Notes: generated by a model from the sequence alone, not told the origin. A stretch of 64,000 bases of DNA from Isoetes taiwanensis (GCA_021234155.1 JAJEKV010000015.1:11306101-11370100), one strand, 5' to 3'; positions 1 through 11,356 are shown, counted from the first letter of the stretch. A program made the numbers and translations.

Positions 1-198
1 TTAAACAGATTATAACTAGAGAAATTACTAAGCTAGTTATCTATCTTAGCTGCAATATAAGCCGACGTGATGGTTGCTGCACTTTGGATTGCTCATGTCC
101 TCAACATCACAAAGATTAAAAGCAAAACCTGGTAAAGGTAGAGAGCCTTCAAAAACTGGAACTTTCCTCAAAATCCTCATTCTCTTGAGGAGTTCTTC

Positions 199-1396
199 TC
201 AATGGCTGCTAACAATCATTTCCTGCACTTGAGAAGTCCGTTCCACAACAAGCTTTTCTTTTGCTAATGGTTTGGCCTTCTGATCATTATGTATACCTTG
301 TATAATGTTTTCTACTTGTTGGTCTATTTCCTGTTCCATTTCTGAGTTTTTCAGCTGCGTGTCATCATCCTGGTTTAAGGGTTGCATACCTGAAATAAAT
401 TTACAATGAGCATCATAAATTGAAATTACAAGAATAATTTGATGTTCTTACTTGATGAGGGTACACCTTCATTATTCTTTGCATTGAACAACTGCTGCTT
501 GATTCGTGCAATCTCATCCTCCATTGCTGGAATAGGAGCAGAGGTGGAAGGACCAATAATAGTGACTTCATCTTCATCTTCATGATCATTCACATTAGTG
601 AAATCTAGAATGGTAGTAACTGACTCAATAGCTGAAAGAAGAAATATCATGAGGATCTAGAAAACCATGCATAAAGGCAAGTTTTATTTACTAGCAACTT
701 GAGTAATCTTGGGTTGTTGTTCATGCTTCTTGACACTATGAGAATCTGAACACAAACATAACATATCAGGACAATATATTACATCATGGAATCAGATATG
801 TACATTACTGTACATTTCAAACACGTTCCAATTCCTCAATGCAAGAACAAAAGAAAAGAATGGCAATTGGTAATTCCATGTATATAATATACATTTATAC
901 ACATTTGTTTAAATGTACATAACTATACAAACATGGTTGTGAACTCTTACACAAAAAATTTCCTGCACTCACCCATGGAAATGTACATTCAAAGTAGACT
1001 CCAATCCCCCCCTCCTCCCCCCCAAAAAAAAAAAGTCAATTGATAATTCTATGCAGACAAGTGTATAGAAATGTGTAGACATGGTTATGACCTTTTATAC
1101 AGAACTTTTCTTGCATTCTAACCCATGAAAATTGAGCACTACTTATATGTATACCACAAGTGCAAACAAGCCATTTCTGTTCATATACACTATTCAATAC
1201 AAATAAAATGCATGCACCCTATCATGCAAATATCAGCCATGTAAATGTAGTCTACATTTGAACTAACATGCACTAAACTATAGAATTTTATTAAGCTACA
1301 ATTTCTTATCTCAAAATACATACCTGAAGTTTCAAAGCCCAGTACAGCTGAGAACTTAGCATCCCAAAGACAACCATCAATACATTTTGTGCCACT
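199..1396 (-). CDS. 3' part of a spliced gene of unknown function
   Basis: Four consecutive minus-strand exons join in frame with GT-AG introns: about 1324-1396, 692-745, 452-631 and 199-389, ending in a TGA stop at 199-201. The joins keep phase (TCA-G|AT, GCT-A|CT, TCA-A|GT), and acceptors such as TTCTTTCAG and donors such as GTATGT and GTAAG are strong. The peptide runs from GTKCIDGCLWDAKFSAVLGF through an acidic stretch (DHEDEDEVTI) to a charged helical C-terminus (MEDEIARIKQQL). I do not recognise the family. It may belong to a transposon or to a degraded host gene. The 5' exons are not resolved; the unit at 2372-3148 on the same strand may be the upstream part of the same gene. Confidence 0.5.
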
Positions 1397-2371
1397 CGAA
1401 ACACAAACATATTAAGATAAACATAGCAAGTGGTAAGGTAAAGCGAAAATTTTAGTGGCCCCGGCGGGCCATTTGGCCACAAATTACAGGTTTAGGCAAA
1501 ATGCGACGGCCGGCTTGAGTAGGATGCCTTACCTATGGACTACCTGCAGATTCGCCATTTCGTGGCACTTTATTGCTTATTACGACATTAGAATGGCCAA
1601 TTAGATGTTTGCTACTTGGAGTGTTATTGACTTTGGGGCCAATTTAGTCCAAAGTGAGAACTAGATATACTTATGGAATGGCCATTTAGGCCACTTGGCC
1701 AAATCATGTAATGCCTTAAGTTCGCCAAATCTTAACTCATTAAGAGGTCCCCTCAAAAATTCGTCACTTCTGGGGGGCTGACATTATTAGAAATTTTTAT
1801 TCCTAAATATATCTACCAACTAAGAATAATCCCGCTCTTTTGGAAAATCAAATGTCGAGGCACTTTTCAATCCTCTTTACGAAGACTTCGGCATCCGATT
1901 TCCGATTCTCCCTACCAGCAATATATGCATTATTGAAATACATGGGGTATAAATTCAAATTCATACAACATGTAACTTAAATACATTTATATAGGGTCGC
2001 GACTTGTTTATGTTTGGGCAACTAGCTCTATATTTAACAAGAATCTAGCTAAAAATCGCCATTTGAGCCACACATTATATTTGGTTAAAAAAATCGCCAA
2101 TTGGGTTGCAACCACATTAAAAAAAAAATATGAAAAATGGCCAGTTCAGGCTACACTTTTGGGGGCATATTTTACAAGGAATGGCCAATTCATTATACTT
2201 ATACAAAATTACAGGTCCCTTAAAATTTTCCCTGGTAAGGTTCTTCAAAAAAAAAAACATAGCAAGGTAAGCATGTAGACATGGAGCAAGGATTATTGGA
2301 TCAGTTGAACTGTGTCCATGCCCACAAGACAAGCAACTAGTAAAAGTTGTTGCTTTGCATTCACTACGTGA
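1397..2371. other. non-coding, AT-rich stretch
   Basis: No convincing coding segment on either strand. The stretch has scattered GGCC-rich words (for example TGGCCATTTAGGCCACTTGG near 1679) in otherwise AT-rich DNA. It may be a long intron or an old element between the two minus-strand coding segments. Confidence 0.4.
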
Positions 2372-3148
2372 CGTCTATTGAGATGGCAATGGCTGCAAAT
2401 TCAAAGGTGAACAAGACTCCATAAACTTGAGAAGCCCCTCAATTCTACTAGTGCAGCTTTCTTCAGCAATTATATCTTTCTTTTTCTCTGCAATTTGACC
2501 ATCAAGCTCAGTCAATTTAGTCTTCCATTATTTATATGTTCCTTAAGCTTGTTAAGTTGCTCTTGCTTCCTGGACTTGTCCCTCAAAGCATCACCTTTCA
2601 TCTTAAGGTAGATACATCTACCTTTTCACCATTATCTGCCCGAGAAACCATTTCAGAGGCCTCTTTCAATTCACCCTCTATGAATACTGGATCCTCCTCA
2701 TGTGCTTCCTTTCTTCCTTCAAGTTTTAGTATTTGTTCTTCCACCTGCCTCTTTTGAATAATCAAACTATCCACTATTGTAATGAGCTGATCTAATGATT
2801 TACAACTGTCCTCTAGGACATCTTAGACTGTTTTTATCTCTTCATTGGAATAGCAAGTTGGCTGCTTCACACCTTTATGACTCGTACATTTTGAAGAAGC
2901 AACTTGTGTCTAGATTTGGATAGATCCTTAGCTAAAACCTTGAAGCTGTCCCAATTGATTTGTCTTCCATGTAAACCCAAAGCAAAAGCTCGGGCAAAGT
3001 ACTCTGGTACATGTCGATTTGTGACCTCCCTCTTCCCAAAAACCATCTCATATGTATCATAAAAGATCTTATTCCAAGACGGCTTCACAAAATGTTCTTT
3101 AAATTTCTCGATGAGCCATCTCCTCTGGTACTCTCCTTGCCTGCCCAT
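2372..3148 (-). pseudogene. coiled-coil protein segment, frameshifted
   Basis: An upstream exon at about 2875-3148 encodes MGRQGEYQRRWLIEKFKEHF and a motif PSWNKIFYDTYEMVFGKR, ending at a plausible donor (AAAG|GTGTG). Downstream, between about 2800 and 2372, codons for a strongly charged coiled coil can be followed (QKRQVEEQILKLEGRKEAH, then KQEQLNKLKEHIN, then KLTELDGQIAEKKKDIIAEE) to a TAG stop near 2372. Two reading-frame changes are needed on the way. The family is not recognised. It could be a relict transposon protein or the 5' portion of the gene at 199-1396. Confidence 0.4.
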
Positions 3149-3786
3149 TCTGCCTCGTTTGTCCCATTGCTTTATTATCTGTTTATCTCATTATTTCCTT
3201 GTATCTCTGTTATCTTTTCGGTTCCAGTGATGCCTTGTATTCTAATCATCATATTTACCATTTCCTTCATTTGTTTCTTCTTCTTTTACTCTCGTCAGCC
3301 TAGTTTGCTATGTTCTTTTTTGGGTAGATTCCTCTTCTACCGGCCACTTAGTTGTGTCATAGGACCCATCTTAGGAATGCCACGGTTCTAAGCAATAGAA
3401 CCGAAATTCCTTGGTGGGGACGCCTCACCTCACATCTCCTATTTATTCTGCCTCTTCTTCCATTTTCATTGATCGGCGTTCTCTTGAGCTAGTTTTCTTC
3501 TCCTTCTCTCTCCTACCAGTTTCCCTCACCCTCCCTCCCTTGATGGTTTCTTGCAGTATGCCATGTTCGTTTTCCTATTTTTCATATTCCGTTCCATTAT
3601 GAAAGTTGCTCCATTTCCTTTTGGTCAGTTGGTTATCTTTATTTTTTGTCTATTTTTCTATTCTTCTCGGGTTGCTCGCAGCCTCGGACATCCTCCATGT
3701 GTCTTTTCTATGTTATTTGAAAGTGTAGATCTTTTTATGTTTCATTTTTGGCCATTTAGTTGTGTCATAGGACCCATCCTAGGAAT
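3149..3786. repeat. pyrimidine-rich region with a repeated 38-bp block
   Basis: A CT-rich stretch whose open frames come from base composition. A block containing AGTTGTGTCATAGGACCCAT occurs at 3342-3379 and again at 3750-3787, so about 410 bp appears to have been duplicated directly before drifting. The second copy abuts the (TAGAA)n tract. Confidence 0.5.
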
Positions 3787-3965
3787 GGAATAGAATAGAA
3801 TAGAATAGAATAGAATAGAATAGAATAGATTTTTATTGTCCACGGAGACCGCTGGCCTATGGGACCCAAACAAAGAGAGAGCAGCAAGTGTATTACTGTC
3901 AGGATTAAAAAACCCCCACCCCGAAGGATTTTCGAGGGAAAAACCTTAGCAGGATGCTGGTTTAC
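3787..3965 (-). mobile_element. LINE 3' end with (TAGAA)n tail, minus strand
   Basis: A (TAGAA)n tract at about 3787-3829 is followed by the reverse complement of a 3' terminal segment that recurs in this window: a GGTCCCAT box, a GTCTCCGTGGAC-type box and a short A-run before the pentanucleotide tail. The full LINEs ending at 33.6 and 50.06 kb have the same order. The insertion is strongly 5'-truncated. Confidence 0.65.
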
Positions 3966-4084
3966 TGTACAATCGCATATAACAATTCAATGCCGTACTG
4001 GAGGACACAACTGAGTCCGTGTATCCATAACCTCCTGGAGATATGTTCCCAAGAAGCCCACGGAGGCCATGTTCAATTGCTCAT

Positions 4085-4165
4085 GCAGGGGCTGGTGAGG
4101 AATACATATGTTGTACTTTTTGTTTGGGTCCCATAGATCTATTGGTTTTCCTGGTTGATAAAAAC
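4085..4165 (+). mobile_element. LINE 3' end fragment, plus strand
   Basis: TTTTTGTTTGGGTCCCATAG followed by a degraded CCTGGTTGATAAAAACCC matches the terminal boxes seen at 17.28-17.34 kb, in plus orientation. It faces away from the minus-strand end at 3787-3965, about 250 bp away. Confidence 0.45.
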
Positions 4166-4549
4166 CCATTCAATGCAACTTAATTCTCTAAATCTTGAAT
4201 TTAAAATCATTATAGCACATTGACAAGATCACATCTCCCTAATTAGGATCAAATTAGATAAGAAAAGGAGTTGTTCAATGGACATTTGAAACAAGTAAAA
4301 GAACTAATACAATAATTTGAAATAGGATTGTGAAACCTGAGAGCAATCTAGAAATAAAAAGAATTATTGATAGAGTTCTCCGGAACATTATTGCTGAAGA
4401 CATATAATTGATAGGGATAATTTAGAACATGATTACCTAGAGTACTAATGTGAGTAGAGATAGTCTAATTGATTACAAAAGTGGAAGCAAGTGGAATGCC
4501 AACACATATATGAAGGAAAAATAATGTAAAGTGAAAAATAAAGCACAGC
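4166..4549. other. no recognisable feature
   Basis: AT-rich sequence between the LINE ends and the dispersed repeat. I see no coding potential, inverted repeat or RNA gene. Confidence 0.4.
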
Positions 4550-5093
4550 AAAAAGTTGGATAAGCATAGATATAGCACGTGCCTTGGAAACTTCAAGGAG
4601 GCATCCAAATGAACCTTCTAGGAACTCTACTCTATTGGTGGTGTTTCTTTTTGTTTTTCCTAAAATACCTTCTAGGAACCCTATTCAGATTGGTGGTGTC
4701 CTTTTGTTTTTTTCTTTTTCTTCAGTTTTCAAAGCTTCTTCATGTGCTGCATTTTAACGGGATGTGGGTGTCTGTCAAAAGCACTTTCAAAAGATTCTGC
4801 TCTATTTCAAAAATTAAAAGCGTGCGCATATACATGCATACGAAGGGTAAAAAAAAAGGGACAGATCGGCAGTAAGACTATCTTTCTAATTCTTTTGACA
4901 ACACACTACTGCATTCCTCGGCATTCTCCAAGGTTTATTTATATGTTGCAACAATGACAAACAGGTTGGGATGAATACCATAAAAAAACCTACCAGTTTG
5001 CCATGCCATGTAGGAATGATGTTGGAACATATGATAAATCCTTTTTAATGATGAAATAAGCACATGGCTTGCGTAAGAGAATGGAATACATCA

Positions 5094-5147
<54 letters not shown>

Positions 5148-5211
5148 GAATGCCAAGACATAGATGCTAAGAACAATAATGTCTAAGTTGAGTAGATGTC
5201 ATATTACTAAG

Positions 5212-5473
5212 GGTGCTATCCCATGGGCCCAAAACCTTGAGATTTTTCTTGGCCAGGCATACAGATGCCATGTTCCCATGAAGATCTGACCTTGAATTTC
5301 TTTTTCTGGCCAGGCATCCAGACGTCATGATCCCATGAAGATCCGACCTTGCTTGGTTCAAGTTTTCGACCTTAACGAAAAGTAATCAGTCCGCAATTCT
5401 TTTTTGCCTAGGTCTAGACCTGGGTACGGCAATCCAGGTCCGGCAATCCAAGTCGAACCCATGGGAAAGCAGC
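5212..5473. mobile_element. 262-bp terminal-inverted-repeat element with CTAAG target duplication
   Basis: The left end GGTGCTATCCCATGGG and the reverse complement of the right end GCTGCTTTCCCATGGG match at 14 of 16 positions. CTAAG flanks it on both sides (5207-5211 and 5474-5478). The homologous repeat near 19.50 kb has a single ATTACTAAGAAAG, which is the empty site. Inside, a segment of about 60 bp containing CTGGCCAGGCATCCAGA is tandemly repeated twice. There is no coding capacity, so it is a MITE-like non-autonomous element. The 5-bp duplication does not settle the superfamily. Confidence 0.8.
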
Positions 5474-6708
5474 CTAAGAAAGAAAGTGAGAAGGGATATT
5501 TAAAACATGTGTGCCTTGGAAGCTTCAAGGAAGCATAGAGAAGAAGCTTCCACCATAAAGAAGTCGACCATAGCACGCAAACACGAGGCTAACATGTGAA
5601 ACATCAATGGCTATATGTTAACTTCCTCGTAAAGCACCATCACATATATATTACTATCCTCGTGCACCATTATCTTTGGGATTATCTTGGGAATAGGGAT
5701 TCATATCCATACAATGCCCCTTTCTTGTCTTGGTTAGTTCAATTCAATTCAATTCTAATTCAATTCAATTCTTTTCTTTGGGCGAATAGATTCAAGTTTG
5801 CGCTTCAAATCATCTGCTCAATCTAGACAATCTAGATAAACCGAAGCAGAAATCCAAGCAGAGATTTCTTTCTTATTCAGCTTTATACATTTCCCCATAT
5901 TTTCAGCTGGAGTAAACGAAGATAAGGTTATGGAAAATTTGGATAGCTCCTAATCCTTACTCATCTTTGCTCTTCAAATCCATTCAAATTGTCATTCCGG
6001 TCTCTGGATTTGCTTATTAACTTAGTGGATCGATTCTCTGTGATATTACATTTGTGTCTTTATCTCATCTCTATTCTAAGCGTCCTAATTTGGAGGATCT
6101 CCCAAAATCTCATTTTTTTGCTGGAATTATTTGTCGATCCGGATGTAAAACATTTTTCCTCATTGCATCTTGAACCTGCTATCGCAGTTAGAAGGACAAA
6201 TCTGATTTTATGCATAGGAACTTTTAAGTCTCTGATCTTGAAATATGCACTCTCTGATCTTGAAACATGCAGAGCAACAACTTCAAAGAAAAACAGAGTA
6301 TACTTAGATATTCTTACAGGAAAGACAATTGCGTACTTCTGTTGCGTTTAATATCTCACATTTCCGGATGTGAACCAACAGGAATTCTCATATATTTATT
6401 TAGGATCAATGCTATTTAATAGTACAGAAAATATGGAGACTCCATAGTTGGATGTATTCCATTTCCACTCAAGAAAGATCTAAACCATATCCTGCTTTAG
6501 ATTTCTTGATAAATACTGTCATTTGACGGTTAAGTCATAAACAAGATACAAAATGCTCTGCTTCTTGCAAGATCTAAAGGCATTTTGATGCACATAAAAG
6601 ATTAGAGCACATTAAGATCATATACATATTAAGATCATATTAGATAGCTGGATTAAGATCATAATTAGCAGATTAAGATCATATACAAGCAGATGAACAT
6701 AAAATGTG

Positions 6709-6903
6709 TCATAAGCTTTGGATAAAAGCCACAAAGTCGTCGAAGATGGCCTTTGTAACTGGGCCGCGCTTAGGAAAAACAAAGTTGCCTGTATCACGCT
6801 GCATTCTCAGAATATCACAAAGCTCCCGATTCAGACTCTGATCGTGGGGAGCATTCTTTCGAACAAATTCCTTGACGGCTTGCGAATCCTTTGCTTCCGA
6901 CAT
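6709..6903 (-). CDS. small conserved ORF of the dispersed repeat
   Basis: A 64-aa ORF beginning MSEAKDSQAVKEFVRKNAPH, with a near-identical partner at 20698-20901 (about six substitutions, no indel, no stop). It could be the first exon or a domain of a protein encoded by the repeat. I do not recognise it, and translation is unproven. Confidence 0.35.
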   Translation of the reverse strand: MSEAKDSQAVKEFVRKNAPHDQSLNRELCDILRMQRDTGNFVFPKRGPVTKAIFDDFVAFIQSL

Positions 6904-7014
6904 CTTCGCCCAAGCAGAAAACTAGATAGGGCTAGAAGAAAAATTCAGCGCCACACTTCATTACCATTTGTCCTGTTTTAAACCCTTTATTTATCCCCCG
7001 GTTTTTTTGTAATA

Positions 7015-7227
7015 GGTAAAGGCCGTTGAGGCCACTTTTCTGGCGGAAAAGGCCTGGCGGCGGTGAGGTTCGTTGGCGGGCCGTGAGCGGCGGAGGTGAG
7101 CTGGCGGGCCGTGAGCGGCGGAGGTGAGCTGGCAGGCCGTGAGCGGCGGAGCCGCGAGCAGCGCCGCCAGCGAACCTCACCGCCGCCAGGCCTTTTCAGC
7201 CAGAACAGTGCCTCAACGGCCTTTACC
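7015..7227. repeat. long imperfect palindrome with a 28-bp tandem repeat in the loop
   Basis: The left arm at 7015-7079 (starting GGTAAAGGCCGTTGAGG) pairs with 7163-7227 over about 65 bases with few mismatches. The 83-base loop carries about three copies of a 28-bp unit containing GTGAGCGGCGGAGGTGAGCT. It is far more GC-rich than its surroundings and is typical of foldback-like transposon ends. Confidence 0.8.
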
Positions 7228-8023
7228 TTACATAAAGGTAAAGGGGGCCACATTTTGGCCAGTTGGATGCCACGTCAGCAACATATTTAAGTTTTTTTTT
7301 TCTTTCCTCCTTTCTTCTGGCGATGCTTCCGTCGCCATAGCCGTCCACAGCGCTATGGCGATATGGCGCTTGCTGTTTTTGTGTCGCCATAGCATTTCTG
7401 CATGCTTTAGCAGTTGCCAGAGGCGATTTTTTGGCGCATCGCCATACTTTTTGGTTGATCTTTCTCTTCTTGTGGATTTTTTCATTCCGGACGTCGCCAT
7501 AGCTGATTTTCACAGGTTTTGAGAGGTTTCTGAGTTTTTCTGTTAATCTCCTAATAACAGAGTTCTGAGATCCGACTTTACTGCTTTCTCATAGATTTGG
7601 AAGGATCTTTTCTAAAGATTTGATAAGGTAACATCTTAATCATGCCTTTCTTTGGATTATTTACTATCTTTACCTCTCTAACGCATTTTTTATGTTTTTA
7701 GGTGCCTACATTTACCTGGATGCGCTGTGGATTCTGTTAGACCGTTACATAACCTGTTAACCTTTGCTTCAAGAACATGCATGGCTTATTTCTATGCCAA
7801 GTTGGTTCAAGAACATGCCTAGCTTATTTCTGTGCTTGTTTTTTTTTTCCAGACTTCTTTATCCTATTAGCATTTACCTGTTCTATTGGGGAAGCTCTGG
7901 AATCTTGGAAGAAAAAGACATGATGAGTTCTTGTCTTCAATTCTGTCCTTTTTTTTTGGAAATCAGTGGAATTTTCCTTTTTGGACCGGCATGGCTGTAG
8001 GCTCTGCTAACAGTACTGTGTTT

Positions 8024-8122
8024 TTGATCAGTGTTTCTTGAATTTCTATAATACAGTGTTTCTTGAATTTCTATAATACAGTGTTTTTGAACAGTGTTTC
8101 TTGAATTTCTATATACAGTGGA
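8024..8122 (+). repeat. short tandem repeat, unit about 27 bp
   Basis: CAGTGTTTCTTGAATTTCTA recurs three times at close spacing (near 8029, 8056 and 8093) inside the insertion, with small length differences between units. Confidence 0.75.
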
Positions 8123-8330
8123 TTGAATTTCTGTGTTATTTCTATCTTCTGCAATAATAAAAATCAAGTGATCAACTGACACGAAAATCAACTGACTATA
8201 ACAAGAATTATTACTGGATTTAAAATCAGCTGAAAAAAGCCGAAATGTGGCCCCCTTTACCTTTATGGAATATTATTGGCCCCACTGGGTGATTCTTAAA
8301 ACATCATTTTAGGGTGAGATTCCACTACGA

Positions 8331-9236
8331 CTGATGTCTATTAATTACGTGGCATTAAAGTCACGCAAAATAATTAGGTTTTTTGTAGGGTCTAATTCGA
8401 TGGACAATGGCACTTCAATGATTTAATACCACGTAGTTTGCCACGTAATATCCTTAACAAAAAACCTCAACGAAAACCTCAACGAAGAGGAAAACCTAAA
8501 CCGAAAAGAGAAAGGGATTTGATCAAATCAAAGAGAAATGGTGGCGAATTGAGCGACTTCTTCCTCCCATGCCTTCAGAATAGGTAAGCTTTGCTCTTTT
8601 TCTTGTTTCATGAATTCTCTCATGTTTTGTAGCTTAGTAACAGAGAATTCTCTCATGCGATCGTCATGATTTACAGAACATTCTGCATTTTGCAGAGGCA
8701 GCTGTTAAGTGGATCTGGTTTATTGTGAAGGGGTTCTAATGATTATCCCATTGCTGTTAATGGGTTTGCTTCCAAGTAACAGGGAAGTTCTTGAGAAAGA
8801 CTGAAACAAACTAAACTAATCAGGCACAACAACTGAAGAATTGCCACATTCATTCAAATCCAAATAAACATATTGCTGTTTTCAAATATTTCTGTGTTTC
8901 TTATTTATTATGACAAGCCATGTTCAACTAAAGCAGCTTAGATACTATTCTGTTGTGTTCGTCTTTTGTTTGAAGCTTTGTTCATGTTCTATGTAGCTTT
9001 TATTACTTACTTTATTGCAGGTGAGTCCATCAAAGTCATTTAAATTATTAATAACATTTTCGTGTATGATGGTCTGCCACTTTTGCAAATTATTCTCAAA
9101 AAAGCCTTTCGTTCAAAATGTGTAAAATACTGCCAATGTGATGTGAGTCCAGCATTTTGATTATCAAACTTCATAATATCAGGGTGTAAAATCGCTAGTG
9201 GGGTACAACTTTTGGCGAAGCGTTTAAGCACTTTAA
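8331..9236. other. no recognisable gene
   Basis: AT-rich sequence with short direct duplications such as AAAACCTCAACG near 8460-8480. No coding exon or RNA gene recognised. Confidence 0.4.
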
Positions 9237-10620
9237 GTGCTGAAACTCGCGGACGTCGAAGCCCGTCACGCCCTTCTCCCTCCTTTTCCCCTGGGCGCGA
9301 AAACTTCGGATCGTTGTTTCACCGTTGATGATGGAGGCATGGAGCGGATGATTTTCCGCGACATCGAGGTCCGTGGCACCGGGGTGAAGCCCCATGAGGA
9401 AGAAGCTTGGTTGGAAAATAATGTCACGGATCGAGATTGGGATTCTGTTTGGACAAAGAAGTTGAACAAGGGAAAGATAAAATGGCACTGTGCAAAGGAG
9501 CATCTTCAAGAGAAGTTGGAAACACTCTGCCGAAAAATATACAAGAATTGTCACAACAAAGAAGTAAGAAAGCAACCGCCCTTGCTTTTATGTTTGAAAA
9601 TTGCACTAGATCAATACTTGCACCCCTCGAGGAACACAAAGTAAATCCGGGCTGCATTTGTCGTGCAATGTCAAAGATACCACAACAATAGACAAGTAAA
9701 AACAGAGGCGATGATGTTGTAGCACATGTTAGGAAAATCAAATGAAGGCAAAGCCAAAGGTGGGAGCTGGATCAAATGAGATCGGTGCATGTGATGAAAA
9801 CATAAAACCTTAGAGAATGCAAAGATGAGATTGGAAAATCAGTTTTACTTATCACAAAGAATCTGAAGCAAGAGGGAAGTGAGCTGAAAGGCAATGAGAA
9901 GGCCTCTCAATTACGAAAAATGATGTTGGAAGAGGCTGAAAAACAGTTTAAAACAGCCACAAAATGATTTGGCTACAAAACAGAGGAGTTCAAGCTTAAT
10001 CCAACATGTGAGTTGGAGGCGTAAATTAAAGATTTGGAGCGGTATCGTCCGGATGGAAACTTGGCACGAGAACAAGGTACAAAAAAACAATGAACCCTAC
10101 ATCCGTTAATGAGCAGGGTCAAACGTAAACTCAAACTTGAGGAGGAGTTAAAAGTTCTCGAAGAAGAACGAGACTTCGCATTTCTACATAAACAATTTGT
10201 GGAAGCTGAAAATGGATACTCCCGCAACATTTAGCATCTCTACTATTATACGAGATAAGTTGCTAGTGGAAGATCCATTTTATACATGTTCTAAGATGTG
10301 GTCCGAATTCAAGAAAGCTTACGGGTTAAGTTTAGCAATGAATTGCCAACATGAGTATCATATAGCTTGTTGTTCATTGTTGAGAGGAGGACAATGTATT
10401 CATGGTTGCCCCGAAATGTGCGAGAGGGTGTATTTGACGAGCTAGGTTTTGGCCATGTTGCGAGGTGCTTCAAATAGTACACCAAAAAAGGATGTGTTAA
10501 TCCGTCACGCAATTGAGGTCTCACCGCTTGAGGGTTCAAAGAAGGACAATGGTGCCATTTGAAGATGCACAACACCCGCAAAGTCCTATAGAGGATACTG
10601 ATCAATTGTGATCGATTTGA
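9237..10620 (+). pseudogene. decayed coding segments of unknown protein
   Basis: Plus-strand pieces read as protein. At 9338-9570 there is MERMIFRDIEVRGTGVKP and later DRDWDSVWTKKL and WHCAKEHLQEKLETLCRKIY. At about 9860-10230 a charged helical stretch is broken by stops. At 10300-10445 a Cys/His-bearing stretch reads MNCQHEYHIACCSLL, then HGCPEMCERV. Frameshifts separate them. I do not recognise the family. The pieces lie upstream of the phosphatase-like pseudogene on the same strand and could belong to the same transcript or to an element that captured it. Confidence 0.35.
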
Positions 10621-11356
10621 ATGCAACAAAGAGAACCACCACCACCGGTCAAGAAGTCTGTCCAAGAAGCTATAGAAGAAGTCAGAAACACAAAGCACCA
10701 GGTTATGCACAAAGACCAGTTGTAAACCAAAGACCAAGTGGTAAACACACGACACGGTTGTGGAAAAAAACAGACCGATTGTACACCTTAATCAAGCACC
10801 TAAGGAAGTTGAGGGAGTAATTCCATCGGATGAGGGCAACTTGGGTGTATATTTGCGTATGGGGAAGGGCGTAAGAACAAAGAGGGGTAAGCTGGAGGAT
10901 AGCAAAGAAGTTGTTCAAAGCTACAAGAAAGAGAACAAGAAGTAGCTATGCAAAAGATGCAGAAGCGATCTCAATTATGACACCACACATATCGAAGTGT
11001 GTTCAAGAAGAAAATGCGTAATCGAGGCCCTCAAGTTTCAGGTGAGCCCGATCTTCAACAAGTGATTGCTGCCATTACTAACCCCGAAAGGGGGTATGGG
11101 CATTGTTGGCCAAGAAGGCCACAACTTAGTGTTGCTTAAAACATTGAATATTATTGATTTTCTTTTGTTGCATTCAATTTGTAGGATTACCGTTGATTCT
11201 CAAGTAGGTCGAGAGAATCCTCACCGTTGATACGAAAAGGTTTCCACATTCAACCCATTTTTCATTTTCATCTTCATCTATTTATTCATGTAGTAATTCC
11301 TGTTGTGTAGGTATTCGTGATGTTCCAACGTTACTAAATATTGATTTGCCCGACCA

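Larger units (their letters stand above)
7009..8266. mobile_element. 1.26-kb insertion with hairpin and inner inverted repeats
   Basis: The repeat copy at 20.98 kb reads CCGGTTTTTTGGAATATTAT without interruption. Here the same flanks are separated by about 1.26 kb, so this is an insertion. It has a GC-rich hairpin at its left end (7015-7227) and an inner pair of inverted repeats, ATAAAGGTAAAGGGGGCCAC at 7232-7251 and its reverse complement near 8248-8266. It may be one composite DNA element or a nested pair. No convincing coding sequence: the GC-rich open frames overlap on both strands. Confidence 0.65.
4550..8330. repeat. dispersed repeat, copy 1 (interrupted)
   Basis: From AAAAAGTTGGATAAGCATAG near 4552 to about 7008, and again at 8268-8310, the sequence aligns to 18.93-21.03 kb at roughly 95 percent by eye. 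Differences are a 51-base A-run at about 5095-5145 (10 A in copy 2), a 262-bp insertion at 5212-5473 and a 1.26-kb insertion at about 7009-8266. The repeat contains one small conserved minus-strand ORF (6709-6903) and an (AATTC)n tract near 5735. I cannot assign it to a known class. Confidence 0.8.

Noticed and set aside
3011-3793. Overlapping plus-strand ORFs of 63-126 aa rich in Phe, Ser and Leu
   Set aside because: They come from a CT-rich strand; the minus strand of the left part carries the better coding segment, and a duplicated non-coding block runs through the rest.
5095-5145. 51-base A-run as the poly(A) tail of a retroposon
   Set aside because: The sister repeat has a 10-base A-run at the same place with identical flanks, so this is expansion of an existing run, not an insertion end.
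6932-7522. Overlapping Arg/Pro-rich ORFs on both strands
   Set aside because: They are produced by the GC-rich palindrome and its loop repeats; several frames are open at once, with no motif.
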